Part shown: positions 25,359-34,334 of the stretch, one piece after another | Position numbering within the stretch: the stretch's first letter is position 1 | How the letters are laid out: each line of letters starts with the position of its first letter | Assembly: GCA_937921555.1 (NCBI GenBank) | Contig: CAKZUV010000053.1 | Span: 1 to 48,103, forward strand | Reading direction: 5' to 3' | Length of the DNA: 48,103 nt | Source: an uncultured Saprospiraceae bacterium | Lineage (GTDB): Bacteria; Bacteroidota; Bacteroidia; Chitinophagales; Saprospiraceae | Notes under the pieces: model-generated | Databases searched by the model: none | Seen by the model: only the letters and a program-made list of their open reading frames with translations | Told to the model about the DNA's origin: nothing | Made by a program: the position numbers and the translations under genes

Positions 25359-26561
25359 ATGATCCCTCCCCCTATTCCAGATAATGAAGAAGAAAGGCTA
25401 TCCGCTCTATATTCTTACAATATCATGGATTCTCTTCCTGAAAAAGATTATGATAACTTAACCAAAATCGCTTCTGAAATTTGTCAGACGCCCGTCGCCT
25501 TAATCACCTTTATGGACCGGGAACGGCAGTGGTTTAAATCCAAAGTGGGCGTCGAATTAACGGAAAATGCCAGAGACTATACCTTTTGTGCCCACGGCAT
25601 GATAGATTCGCAGGAACCACTTATCGTCAATAATGCTACCGAAGATCCGCGCTTCGAAAAAAATCCACTGGTTACCGGACCGTATCATGTAAGATTTTAC
25701 GCGGGGGTACAGCTAGTTGATAAAGATGGTTTTCCGCTTGGTAGTATTTGTGTGCTCGATGTTGTCAATAAGGAAATTAGTGAATCCCAACTCAACACAC
25801 TAAAAATTCTGGGAGAACAGGTAATGCGCTTATTGGAACTTCGTAAAAACATCGTAGCCCTGGAAAATACACAGCAAAACTTATTACGCATCAATAAGCA
25901 TCTGAAAGATTATGATTATATCATCTCCCACGACCTGAAAGCACCTTTGCGAAATATGAAACACCTCGCCGAAGCAATCAGTGAAATTTACGGTGAACAG
26001 ATAGACACGAAGGGACAAAAATATCTTCAACTGATGAACGATACGGCCGAAGATGCCATTTCGTACGTCAATGGTATTCTAAACTATTCTCAGGCTACTC
26101 ATCAGATCGAAAATCCGAGCGAAACCGTCGATTTGCACGAATTGGTCACCCAGATTATTGAACAGGAAAAGCCACCCGGCCAACTATCTGTTTCGCTGCC
26201 CGGTCAGTTACCGGTTCTCGAAGGTTCCAGGGCAGCCTTCCGGCAAATTTTCAGCAACCTGATCAACAATGCCATCAAATATAACGACAAGGAAAAAGGC
26301 TGGATAAAAGTGCTTTACAAAGAAGACGAACAACATCATAATTTCCAGATCGTGGATAATGGAAAAGGTATTCCGGAAGAAAAAATAGGCAGTATCTTCG
26401 CGCTCTTTTTTATGGTGGATAAAACAGAGAAGACAAACAGTAAAAGTTCGGGCGTGGGACTCTCCATTGTAAAGAATCTGATCACCGAAATGAAAGGAAA
26501 AATTATGGCAAAATCTACCCTTGGAGAAGGAACTACGTTTAATTTTTTTATTCCAAAATAA
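25359..26561 (+). CDS. GAF-domain sensor histidine kinase
   Basis: A cytosolic protein of 400 residues, without membrane helices. The GAF domain (about 20-160) has ALITFMDRERQWFKSKVG, FCAHGMI, RFYAGVQLV and GSICVLD, the subtype found in many Bacteroidota kinases and cyclases. HisKA has DYIISHDLKAPLRNM (His191). HATPase has NLINNAIKYN, VDNGKGIPEE and SSGVGLSIVKNL. The catalytic motifs are complete. It probably phosphorylates the stand-alone receiver encoded just upstream; that is inference from proximity. The ligand of the GAF domain is unknown. Confidence 0.9.
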   Translation: MIPPPIPDNEEERLSALYSYNIMDSLPEKDYDNLTKIASEICQTPVALITFMDRERQWFKSKVGVELTENARDYTFCAHGMIDSQEPLIVNNATEDPRFEKNPLVTGPYHVRFYAGVQLVDKDGFPLGSICVLDVVNKEISESQLNTLKILGEQVMRLLELRKNIVALENTQQNLLRINKHLKDYDYIISHDLKAPLRNMKHLAEAISEIYGEQIDTKGQKYLQLMNDTAEDAISYVNGILNYSQATHQIENPSETVDLHELVTQIIEQEKPPGQLSVSLPGQLPVLEGSRAAFRQIFSNLINNAIKYNDKEKGWIKVLYKEDEQHHNFQIVDNGKGIPEEKIGSIFALFFMVDKTEKTNSKSSGVGLSIVKNLITEMKGKIMAKSTLGEGTTFNFFIPK

Positions 26562-26743
26562 CCCCACTGCATCCCGCCTGCCTGAAACAATAATTTTAAT
26601 GAACTTTCCAGGGCATCTTACCTTTTATAGTTTATAGTAAAACATAAAAATGCTTTCTATTTGTATTATTGTAATTGCAAGTAGTGAACGTGGTCTGCGT
26701 TAAATATCTTTTTAGCTTAACTTTTTCCTAAATTAAAAATCAA

Positions 26744-27637
26744 ATGAATAACGATTTTTTTAATGACCTGATAGCGAGCCTGGAGAGCTATTATGTTGAT
26801 TTCCTGGTGCTTTTACCAAAACTGGTTCTGGCAGTTATCAGTTTTTACATTTTGCTTTTCATTGCAAATAAAACACGTAATTTTTCTAACCGGAGGCTCA
26901 CCAAACAAATGGACGACCCACTCCTGGCCGCTTTTTTAAGCAGAATTATAAAAACTATTATCGTCCTATTTGCCTTGATGGTCGTGATGAATATTGTTGG
27001 ACTGGCTGGCATTGCGGGTGGGCTTCTGACGGGAGCGAGCGTGAGTGCGGTAGTGATCGGTTTTGCGTTTAAAGATATTGGAGAAAATTTTCTGGCGGGT
27101 ATTATCCTGGCTTTTAATCGTCCGTTCCGGGTAGGTGACACCGTAGAGCTGGATGGCATAAAAGGTAAAGTTGTTGCCCTTAACATTCGTAATACACAAA
27201 TTAAATCCTTTGACGGGAAAGATATTTATATACCAAATGCCAGCGTCATCAAAAATCCGGTCGTCAATTATACCCTGGATGGTTTTATGCGGCACGAATT
27301 CAATATTGGACTGGATTACGGGTCGGATACGGATCAGGCGATTATAATTTTAAAAGAAACCATCGCTGGAATTCCGGGCATTCTGGATGGCGACAGAGCA
27401 CCCACTGTACATATCGGCGATCTCAATTCGAGTTCCTACAACGTCACCGTTCAATACTGGCTCAATACTTTTGATCCGAAAATTTCGGCAGCAACCGTCC
27501 GAACTCAAGCCATCAAAGAAGGAATGACCAACCTCGAAAATGCCGGCTTCTACATGCCGGGAGATATCGTAGAATTAAAAAATTATAATGACAAAGAAAT
27601 CAAAACCGGAACGGCAGAAAAAAAACCAGCGGTGTAG
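26744..27637 (+). CDS. Small-conductance mechanosensitive channel (MscS family)
   Basis: A protein of 297 residues. Three N-terminal helices (about 22-45, 65-88, 90-112) include the Gly/Ala-rich pore helix GLLTGASVSAVVIGFAFKD. The beta domain follows with FNRPFRVGDTVEL and the typical VNYTLDG junction. A C-terminal alpha/beta domain ends in a charged tail. Length and layout match the minimal MscS of E. coli (286 residues). It releases solutes on hypo-osmotic shock. Its neighbours CsbD and a coiled-coil lipoprotein also suit a stress theme, though co-transcription is unlikely given the terminator at 27807. Confidence 0.92.
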   Translation: MNNDFFNDLIASLESYYVDFLVLLPKLVLAVISFYILLFIANKTRNFSNRRLTKQMDDPLLAAFLSRIIKTIIVLFALMVVMNIVGLAGIAGGLLTGASVSAVVIGFAFKDIGENFLAGIILAFNRPFRVGDTVELDGIKGKVVALNIRNTQIKSFDGKDIYIPNASVIKNPVVNYTLDGFMRHEFNIGLDYGSDTDQAIIILKETIAGIPGILDGDRAPTVHIGDLNSSSYNVTVQYWLNTFDPKISAATVRTQAIKEGMTNLENAGFYMPGDIVELKNYNDKEIKTGTAEKKPAV

Positions 27638-27950
27638 GAATCAAAATGAAGCTCCCTAAGGCAAGCCGTCGGGGTATCGCTCAAAGCTAAACACTGTTAA
27701 TTGGTAACTCTGTTAATCAGGCCCGCTAACCTGCCTTTGCTAAATTTCCTGCAGCAGGCACGGCAGGCAGGCAGCGTCTCGGAGAATTCTTATTGATTAA
27801 AAAATCAAAGCCAATTGCAACTTCCTGCAATTGGCTTTTTTTAAACAATTAAAATACAATAATACAATTTGAACATTTAAGAGCTTCAACCTTTAAATTA
27901 GCGAAACAACAAAACAATAATTATTTTTTAATCTTACAAAAATTACAATC
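27638..27950. other. Intergenic region after mscS
   Basis: A 313-bp gap. It has a C/G-rich degenerate stretch CAGGCACGGCAGGCAGGCAG (27754-27773), then the terminator at 27807-27840, then an A/T-rich leader for the lipoprotein gene. No gene was seen. Confidence 0.6.
27807..27841 (+). terminator. Intrinsic terminator downstream of mscS
   Basis: AAAGCCAATTGCA (27807-27819) and TGCAATTGGCTTT (27826-27838) form a perfect 13-bp stem followed by a T-tract. Confidence 0.9.
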
Positions 27951-28382
27951 ATGAAAAATCTAATAATGATCCTAGGCTCACTGGCCTTTCTTATGCTGAC
28001 TTTGACCTCGTGCCAGGAAAGAACTGCGGCTGAAAAAGCAGAGGACAGAATGGAAGAAGCTGCCGAAAACCTCAACGAAACTTCAGAGGACATCAGCGAC
28101 AACTTTGAATCTGACCGTGAGGAACTCAGAGAAGAAATGGAAGAGGCACGGGAAGAGGCCAATGAAGACCTGGAAGAACTGCGTGCTAAAATGGCCGATG
28201 CTTCTGACGACGCAAAAGCCGAGTACCAAAAGCAAATTACTAATTTGGAAAATAATCTGAAAGAACTGGATCAGGACATCGAAAATATCGGTAAACAAAT
28301 GGCCGACGGATGGAACGACTTCGAAGCCGGTGTAAAGTCCAGAATGGAGAAGCTGGAGATGGAACTGGACGGTTCACTCTAA
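27951..28382 (+). CDS. Coiled-coil lipoprotein, highly acidic
   Basis: A protein of 143 residues. The signal ends in LTLTSC with Cys21, a good lipobox, followed by QERTAAEKAED. The mature part is almost wholly helical and Glu-rich (EEMEEAREEANEDLEELRAKMAD) with heptad-like spacing, so a long coiled coil on the envelope is expected. There is no recognised enzymatic family. It stands 62 bp upstream of csbD, and a similar pairing of a small lipoprotein with a stress protein suggests shared general-stress control; this is inference. Confidence 0.82.
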   Translation: MKNLIMILGSLAFLMLTLTSCQERTAAEKAEDRMEEAAENLNETSEDISDNFESDREELREEMEEAREEANEDLEELRAKMADASDDAKAEYQKQITNLENNLKELDQDIENIGKQMADGWNDFEAGVKSRMEKLEMELDGSL

Positions 28383-28444
28383 ATCAAAAAAGCCAAACAA
28401 CCAATAAAACTAAATTATTTTTTTACCATAAAAACTAAATTATC

Positions 28445-28636
28445 ATGAGCGCATTAGCAGATAAAATCAAAGGCAACTGGAATCAAATGAAAGGCAAACT
28501 CAAAGAAGAATACGCCGAACTGACCGACAACGATTTAATGTACGAAGAAGGTCAGGAAGACCAGTTGATGGGCCGATTACAAGAAGTAACCGGAAAAACC
28601 AAAGAGCAAATAAAAGACTGGGTTGACAGTTTCTAG
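28445..28636 (+). CDS. CsbD family stress protein
   Basis: A small hydrophilic protein of 63 residues. It matches the CsbD-like pattern: KIKGNWNQMKGKLKEEYAEL, then a turn, then GRLQEVTGKTKEQIKDWV. CsbD is induced by general stress in Bacillus, but its molecular role is unknown. It probably shares a transcript with the lipoprotein gene 62 bp upstream. The leader has a short direct repeat AAAACTAAATTAT before the start codon. A hairpin shared with the convergent VOC gene follows. Confidence 0.88.
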   Translation: MSALADKIKGNWNQMKGKLKEEYAELTDNDLMYEEGQEDQLMGRLQEVTGKTKEQIKDWVDSF

Positions 28637-28669
28637 TACTAAAAATATCATAACTCCAATTCACCTGTT

Positions 28670-28702
28670 AAGCTGTTTCTCGAAATATTCGGGAAGCAGC
28701 TT
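28670..28702. terminator. Shared terminator hairpin between csbD and the VOC gene
   Basis: AAGCTG...TTC...CGAA pairs with TTCG...GAA...CAGCTT with single-base bulges, between the convergent stops at 28636 and 28708. The T-run downstream is short. Confidence 0.6.
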
Positions 28703-28707
28703 TCTAA

Positions 28708-29112
28708 TTATATCTTATGCCAGTTTGCAGGCTCAATCAAATCCCATAAGTTCCCGTACAAATCCGCAAAGACCGCAACCTTTCCATATTCCTCCACCGC
28801 TGGTGGCCGGACAATCTCGATTTTCTGATCGAGTAGATTCTGGAAGTCCCGGTCAAAATCATCCGTGTATAAAAACAAAAAAACACGTCCTCCCGTCTGA
28901 TTTCCAATCCGGGAAGCCTGTTCTTCGTTAGCCGCTCTGGCCAGTAAAAGACCCGCCGCGTTCGATCCGGGTGGCTTGACTACAACCCACCTTTTCGTTT
29001 CACTGAGCTTGGTATCTTCGATTAGCTGGAAGTGTAATTTATTGGTATAAAAATCAATGGCCTCGTCGTATTCCTTTACTACGAGCGCCAGCTGGGCAAG
29101 TGTCTGTTTCAT
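28708..29112 (-). CDS. VOC/glyoxalase-like family protein
   Basis: A protein of 134 residues with the single-domain vicinal-oxygen-chelate layout: QLALVVKEYDEAIDFYTNKLHFQL at the start, RWVVVKPPG and GGRVFLFLYTDDFDRDF in the middle, and VAVFADLYGNLWDLIEP at the end. The latter carries the typical Asp-x-Tyr-Gly-Asn turn. It could be a metalloenzyme or a binding or resistance protein; substrate unknown. A TATCTTTG box on the minus strand (29168-29175) lies about 55 bp upstream. Confidence 0.88.
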   Translation of the reverse strand: MKQTLAQLALVVKEYDEAIDFYTNKLHFQLIEDTKLSETKRWVVVKPPGSNAAGLLLARAANEEQASRIGNQTGGRVFLFLYTDDFDRDFQNLLDQKIEIVRPPAVEEYGKVAVFADLYGNLWDLIEPANWHKI

Positions 29113-29167
29113 TGTCTGTTATTGAGAATATTATTTGAAATGATTTGAGTTAAGTAATCGGGAAATT

Positions 29168-29175
29168 CAAAGATA
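29168..29175 (-). promoter_or_regulatory. -7-like box for the VOC gene
   Basis: The minus strand reads TATCTTTG, a match to TAnnTTTG, with an expected leader of about 50 nt. No clear -33 was seen. Confidence 0.4.
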
Positions 29176-29202
29176 AACATTTAGCAAAAAAGATTTGCTC
29201 AC

Positions 29203-29225
29203 ACAAAAAAAGAGGCGACCTCTTT
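29203..29225 (-). terminator. Terminator of the secreted-protein gene
   Basis: On the minus strand AAAGAGG and CCTCTTT form a 7-bp stem with loop TCG, followed by a T-run. It lies 41 bp beyond the stop at 29266. Confidence 0.75.
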
Positions 29226-29265
29226 ACGAAACCGCATCTTTTAACTGAAAGAAATTTATTGTTAT

Positions 29266-29916
29266 TTATTCTGTCACTGAATGAAAAATATAATCAGCCG
29301 AATTAACCCCCGTGTCGTTGCTCACTTGAAAAGATCCATCTGGTTGCTGCAAAAGTACTTTCGTAATTACCTCATCAGATACTCCGTTTTCACTGGTAGT
29401 TCTTTTTCTTTGGATTAAATCCAGTAAGGTATCTCCATCTACGTCCTGAATCCAGGTATCCATCTGCTTGTGTGCGCCCGACGTCGTTTTCTTCAAGTAG
29501 GCAAGAGGCTGAACCATCTCTAATTGCTGACCATTTAAACGGTACAGGCCAAGTTTATTGATCTTACCCTTTTTGTGTTCATTGATGATAAATAAATTAT
29601 TCTGGTCGTCATTATATTTGATCGCAAATACAGCATTCACACGCGTTCCGGAACGGGTATCTTTCCACAGGCCAGGCGTCAGATAAGTACCAAAACCATC
29701 ACCCAATACTTTACCATGAAGATAATAATCGGCAACCGGCTGACTTTCCGGTTTTGCATATATGTGCAGATTACCGACGTTAGACAGTTCGAATTGATTG
29801 ATAAAATTAGCCAAGCCTTCGTCTGCCGATACAGTTGCCAAATCCTGTGATAATGCAAAACAACTCATCAGCAAAAAAGAAAATATTATTGATATTTTAT
29901 TAAAATTAAAAAACAT
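29266..29916 (-). CDS. Hypothetical exported protein
   Basis: A protein of 216 residues. The N-terminus is a hydrophobic signal. It could be cleaved after ALSQ, or lipidated at LMSC; sequence alone does not decide. The mature part has short beta segments, and DVDGDTLLDLIQRK resembles the Asp-rich turns of FG-GAP or calcium-binding repeats. The start has GLANFINQFELSNVGNLHIYA. I recognise no family. It is monocistronic, with its own terminator at 29203. Confidence 0.7.
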   Translation of the reverse strand: MFFNFNKISIIFSFLLMSCFALSQDLATVSADEGLANFINQFELSNVGNLHIYAKPESQPVADYYLHGKVLGDGFGTYLTPGLWKDTRSGTRVNAVFAIKYNDDQNNLFIINEHKKGKINKLGLYRLNGQQLEMVQPLAYLKKTTSGAHKQMDTWIQDVDGDTLLDLIQRKRTTSENGVSDEVITKVLLQQPDGSFQVSNDTGVNSADYIFHSVTE

Positions 29917-29992
29917 AGTATCTATTTTAGGTTTAAAAATCTATCCCTAAAACGATTTGTCTTTTTGTTTGTTCAGCGTAGGAATAAGATCA

Positions 29993-32900
29993 TCATCGCA
30001 GGCTTACCAATTCCCGCAATTCTTCGTTGTCGTAGTTTCCAATCCATTTTTCTCCATTCGCGACGGTCAGATTTGCCAGTTCTTTTTTGGATTTCAGTAA
30101 TTCGTTTATTTTTTCCTCAAAGGTTTGTTGAGTGATAAAACGGTGTACCATCACATTCCGCTTCTGTCCGATCCGGTACGCACGATCCGTGGCCTGTGCT
30201 TCCACCGCAGGATTCCACCAGAGATCATAGTGAATCACGTTACTGGCTTCAGTCAGATTCAGTCCCGTTCCGCCCGCTTTCAGCGAAAGAATCATCACCC
30301 GCGTTGAGCGGTTATTCTGAAAATCTTCTACCATCGCGTCTCTCCCCTTCCGGCTGATTCCACCGTGTAAAAAAGGAGCATCCAGAGAAAAATTCTCGGC
30401 CAGTAACTCCTGCAATAACGTTCCCATCTGCTGGTACTGCGTAAAGATGAGGGTCTTTTCGCCGTTGTCTAAAATCTGTTGTAACAACTGAAATAACAAC
30501 ATGGTCTTTCCCGAAAGATTGGCCGCTTTATCTCCTTTTTTCAAATATTGATAAGGATGATTGCAAATCTGCTTCAGCGCCGTAATCAGCATCAGCACCA
30601 GACCTTTTCGCTCCACGCCTTCAGCGGTTTCCACCCGCTTCATCGTTTTATCCACAACGTTCTGATAGATCGCCGCTTGTTCGGGCGTCAACTGACAAAA
30701 CTGATCCTGCTCTATCTTTTCCGGCAAATCTTTGATAATTGATTTATCCGATTTTACCCTTCGCATAATAAAGGGCGCTGTAATTTTCTTAAACCGTTCC
30801 AGTTTTTTCAAATCCCGGTCCGCCTCAATGGGCTTAGCGTATTCGTCTTTAAATTTTTTGAGGGTACCCAAATATCCTTTATTTGCAAAATCAAAAACAC
30901 TCCAGTACTCGCTCATCCGGTTTTCGACCGGCGTACCGCTCATTGCCACTTTGATGGGTACTTTTAATTTTTTGATCGCTTTGGTCTGCGCCGTCGCCGG
31001 ATTTTTAATATTCTGTGCCTCATCGATCACCATGATCAGCCAATCGTATTTTTGTAATTTCGCCACTTCTCCCCTCGCTACTCCGTAGGTGGTCAACAAG
31101 ACATCCGCATCTTCGATGGGTGCCAGTTTACGGTTCGCTCCGTGGTAGATATGCGTAATCAGTTCCGGACCAAATTTTTTAATTTCCTTGTCCCAGTTGG
31201 TCAGCAGCGTCGTTGGCACCACGACCAGCGCTTTTCGCTCGTCCAGACTGCCCTCCTCTTTTAATTTGAGCAGCGTCGTGATCACCTGCAATGTTTTTCC
31301 AAGCCCCATATCGTCGGCCAGCAAACTACCAAAACCCAGACGGGTATTTTTATATAACCATTCGTATCCTCTTTGCTGATAAGGCCGCAAAGTCGCTTCC
31401 AGACTAATCGGTGGTTCGATTGTTTCCGCACCAAGTAACTCATCCATTAATTTTCGCAACTCCGGTGTCAGGTCAATACTGGCCCCTTTATATTCGTCGG
31501 CGAGTGCAATTTGTAAAAGTTCCTTTCCATCCAGTTCCGGTGGATTTTCCAGTGCGACAATTAGTTTAGCAATGGCTTCTTCGTCAAAAAACAGATACTG
31601 ATTCTGATAACGGACAATCCCTTTAAATTGCTTGATCATTTTTAAAAACTCCGCCCGTGAGACCGTCTGATCACCGAGTGCAATCCGCCAGTCAAAGCTG
31701 AGTAGGTTGTCCAGATTGATGAGTGATTTTTTCTTTACTGCACCCGATTCGCCCGCCGACACCTGCATGGACAATTGGGGTTTAAGAATTTTACGCAATG
31801 CTTTTGGCAAAACAACTTTAATTCCAAAAAGCCGGATGGTCGGAAGAATTTTAAACAAAACATCTACAAATTCTATTTCATCAAAAAGCAGTGGCGCTTT
31901 ACCTTTTAACTTTACTAAATCTCCGATCCCCGGAAAATATTCGGAGAGCATCGCCAGGTCCCGTAGCGCATCCATCCGGATATCTGCGTACTGCTTTTTT
32001 TCCAATAGTGATTTTAAACCAAAAACGGGTAGCGTCTTTTTTCGCTTATCTTCAAAAGCTACTTCCACCGCAAATCCTTCCTCGGAATCATCCACTTTTA
32101 TGACGGGCACAAAGTCTTTTTCAATGATATAAAATTTGTTTAACCACAATTGAATCGCCACCGGATAATCTTTGCTTTCGTAATCATTAAATGGTTCAGA
32201 TTGCTGGTTAAAAAACATTTGTACGACTTCGATTGGCCAGAGCCGGTCTTTGACCTTTGCATTTTCAATCATCAAGTGAGTTAAAAAAATGCTGGTCAGT
32301 GCCGTAAAAAAATCAGCAGTAATCGGCTCTTTAATATTGGTTCCTGCTTTATAAAATAAAATATTCTCCGGCACCAGCGCCCCGACCAAATCGTGAATAT
32401 TTTTCACCACTGAGTTTAACAAAGCCGGAATCCAGCGAATAAAATACTGATTTTTTTCACTCACCAAAAGCTGTGGAATCAACGCACCTTGCCGGGCCAG
32501 TTGCCGCGCGTACAACCACGTAATCCACAGGCCACGTAAAGCAGGTGCATACTGTTGAATTCGTAAAAAAGAAAGGGTATCCAACCAGTCCGTCAGCGCG
32601 TCTATTTTTTCAAAATTAAATAAAACCTGATCGTTTTTATCCCGAAAACTCACGTCGAGAAAACTACCTTTTTCGGAAAGAATAATTTCCAAATCTTCGA
32701 TTGCATCCTTTTGTACGTCGAGCGCGGTAGATGGAGATTCTACGTTAGATTTTTTTTGCAACCCCTTGGTTAGCCGGTCATAATTTTCGGATAATATTTT
32801 TTTAAAATTACCCGCCGGAAAAAAAACAGGTTGATCGGAAAGAATCGCCATCAAATCTTCCTTCAACGAGGGAATGACCGAAAAATCAATCTGATCCAGA

Positions 32901-33511
32901 TTCAGGACGGGCTGTTTTTTGGTATTCGCTCTATCCGACAAATCTTCCCACAAGCGAGCCAGTGAAAGAATGCGGACATCCTGACTTTCCTGGCTGGTAT
33001 AACCCGCTTTTTTCAGCGCATCAAACAAATCAAAATTATGTAATTCAAAAACCAAAAAGGGATTTTGATCAATCTCGTTGGCAATCAGGTAGATGACCGA
33101 CGCCATGTGTTTGCAAGGTACCGCCCAGTCGGGGCAGGAACACTCCCCTTCGATATCATTCCAGGAAGCGGGAAAAAGTGCCACTCCTTTTGAGGCAAAT
33201 AACTGCATCAGTGCCGGCGGTAATTTGCGGTTGAGCAAGGAAGAAAGGTGCATCGGATTTTCGATCACCACTTCGGTAATTTTTGCTTTTTCCCGGCTGG
33301 AAAAAGGAGGAATCGTAAAAGAAACTTTATAGGGACGGGGACGACTACCCTGGACTTCTGCGGTTATTTTATTCCCTAAAATCCGAATATTCCGGGCCAG
33401 TCCTTTGTTGGCGTACGTCCGGCCACGGGGCAGCCGGTTAGAAAAATCAATTTGATTCAACGCGTTTAACCACTGTTTTCCCCACCAGGTATTTCCGTAA
33501 GATTTCCTCAT
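29993..33511 (-). CDS. SNF2-family DEAD/DEAH helicase with SWIM zinc finger
   Basis: A protein of 1172 residues. N-terminal SWIM-type zinc finger: CSCPDWAVPCKH (Cys124, Cys126, Cys133, His135). A long middle region (150-690) matches bacterial SNF2-associated sequence. The ATPase core follows: DDMGLGKTLQ (about 735), VVPTTLLTNW, IDEAQNIKN (about 829) and SGTPVENR. The helicase C-terminal half has TLIFTQYQQMGTLL, FLHGGI, LKAGGTGLNLTEAS and QATDRAYRIGQ. Related proteins act on chromosomal DNA or transcription as ATP-driven translocases. No nuclease, methylase or defence module lies beside it, so it is better seen as a housekeeping Swi2/Snf2 protein than as a defence gene. It ends 76 bp beyond the start of the exported-protein gene. 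Confidence 0.92.
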   Translation of the reverse strand: MRKSYGNTWWGKQWLNALNQIDFSNRLPRGRTYANKGLARNIRILGNKITAEVQGSRPRPYKVSFTIPPFSSREKAKITEVVIENPMHLSSLLNRKLPPALMQLFASKGVALFPASWNDIEGECSCPDWAVPCKHMASVIYLIANEIDQNPFLVFELHNFDLFDALKKAGYTSQESQDVRILSLARLWEDLSDRANTKKQPVLNLDQIDFSVIPSLKEDLMAILSDQPVFFPAGNFKKILSENYDRLTKGLQKKSNVESPSTALDVQKDAIEDLEIILSEKGSFLDVSFRDKNDQVLFNFEKIDALTDWLDTLSFLRIQQYAPALRGLWITWLYARQLARQGALIPQLLVSEKNQYFIRWIPALLNSVVKNIHDLVGALVPENILFYKAGTNIKEPITADFFTALTSIFLTHLMIENAKVKDRLWPIEVVQMFFNQQSEPFNDYESKDYPVAIQLWLNKFYIIEKDFVPVIKVDDSEEGFAVEVAFEDKRKKTLPVFGLKSLLEKKQYADIRMDALRDLAMLSEYFPGIGDLVKLKGKAPLLFDEIEFVDVLFKILPTIRLFGIKVVLPKALRKILKPQLSMQVSAGESGAVKKKSLINLDNLLSFDWRIALGDQTVSRAEFLKMIKQFKGIVRYQNQYLFFDEEAIAKLIVALENPPELDGKELLQIALADEYKGASIDLTPELRKLMDELLGAETIEPPISLEATLRPYQQRGYEWLYKNTRLGFGSLLADDMGLGKTLQVITTLLKLKEEGSLDERKALVVVPTTLLTNWDKEIKKFGPELITHIYHGANRKLAPIEDADVLLTTYGVARGEVAKLQKYDWLIMVIDEAQNIKNPATAQTKAIKKLKVPIKVAMSGTPVENRMSEYWSVFDFANKGYLGTLKKFKDEYAKPIEADRDLKKLERFKKITAPFIMRRVKSDKSIIKDLPEKIEQDQFCQLTPEQAAIYQNVVDKTMKRVETAEGVERKGLVLMLITALKQICNHPYQYLKKGDKAANLSGKTMLLFQLLQQILDNGEKTLIFTQYQQMGTLLQELLAENFSLDAPFLHGGISRKGRDAMVEDFQNNRSTRVMILSLKAGGTGLNLTEASNVIHYDLWWNPAVEAQATDRAYRIGQKRNVMVHRFITQQTFEEKINELLKSKKELANLTVANGEKWIGNYDNEELRELVSLR

Positions 33512-33561
33512 ATTTTTTATAAAGTTACTGCACCGTAAATTTTAATAGTTATCCATCCTCA

Positions 33562-34074
33562 CTATTTTTTTCTCTTGCCCCACTTCTCCCAAAACTTCCA
33601 GTTGATCTTTTTCTTTTTTCTTTTCACAATAATAAACCGAAGGCTGATTCCCGTTTGGTGATAAATCGTATTCCGGCCTCCGGACAAGTTGACCGCTGGC
33701 TTATAGTCCCAGGATAAAACAGTATTTTTCATCGCAAATTCTATCCCCCCAATAAAGGTTACGCCGTAAGGATTATCAAACCCTTCTTGTTCGTCAATCC
33801 AGCCGATATGCGGACCAAACCCCAGATAATAATTAAATCTTTTCGAGAAAATTTTACGATGATTTTCAAATAAAAGCGTCAGCGCGGATTCGTTTTCCTT
33901 TGGATGATGCGTCAAAATACCCTCCAGTGTATTTTGTCCCCACAATACCTGTTGTACCGTCAGGCCGAAGGGACTTCCCAACCGAAGACCAGCCGCCGTG
34001 CGGTAGCGTTGTGCACTGAGTTCTGTATCAGCCACAGCAATAAACAGCAGTATAAAAACGATATTTTTTATCAT
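33562..34074 (-). CDS. Small envelope beta-barrel-like protein with basic tail
   Basis: A protein of 170 residues. A signal peptide ends near ELSAQ. Beta-strand-like segments follow (AAGLRLGSPFGLTVQQVLW, FNYYLGFGPHIGWID, TFIGGIEFAM, TGISLRFIIV). The C-terminus is very basic and aromatic, KRKKKKINWKFWEKWGKRKK, an unusual tail for an outer-membrane barrel that may contact LPS or nucleic acid. The frame is open to 34101, but ATG 34074 gives a clean signal peptide. It starts upstream of the SNF2 gene by 50 bp, so the two may share a transcript. Confidence 0.7.
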   Translation of the reverse strand: MIKNIVFILLFIAVADTELSAQRYRTAAGLRLGSPFGLTVQQVLWGQNTLEGILTHHPKENESALTLLFENHRKIFSKRFNYYLGFGPHIGWIDEQEGFDNPYGVTFIGGIEFAMKNTVLSWDYKPAVNLSGGRNTIYHQTGISLRFIIVKRKKKKINWKFWEKWGKRKK

Positions 34075-34268
34075 AAAAATTGGTTTCTGGACTTTGAACA
34101 ATGGTCCGGTAGTTTTTTAATCCGGAAGGCAATCAGCTATAATTTGAAAAGCCTCTACTATCAACGCCCAGTGGTTTGTAAAATTACAGAATTCATAAAA
34201 CTTATTTTTCGTCCTGCCTTCCAGGAATGATGATTAAATCGAAATAAAACTTGCGATCTACCGTTTTT

Positions 34269-34306
34269 AATATTAACTTTGTTTTTCAAAGCACTTTATT
34301 AGTAAA
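34269..34306 (+). promoter_or_regulatory. Promoter/operator block, copy 1
   Basis: Thirty-eight bases that recur at 35464-35501 with few changes. They contain TAACTTTG (34274-34281), a match to the -7 consensus, overlapping the palindrome CTTTGTTTTTCAAAG. The next ATG is 29 bp beyond the block. A palindrome over the expected start site fits a repressor operator, and a winged-helix regulator is encoded in the operon this block precedes. Confidence 0.6.
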
Positions 34307-34334
34307 CGAAATTTATCACCAATTGGATATGGTA

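Noticed and set aside
29993-33511. SNF2 helicase as part of a defence island (DISARM or similar)
   Set aside because: No methyltransferase, phospholipase D, nuclease or other defence partner is adjacent; the neighbours are ordinary envelope and metabolic genes.
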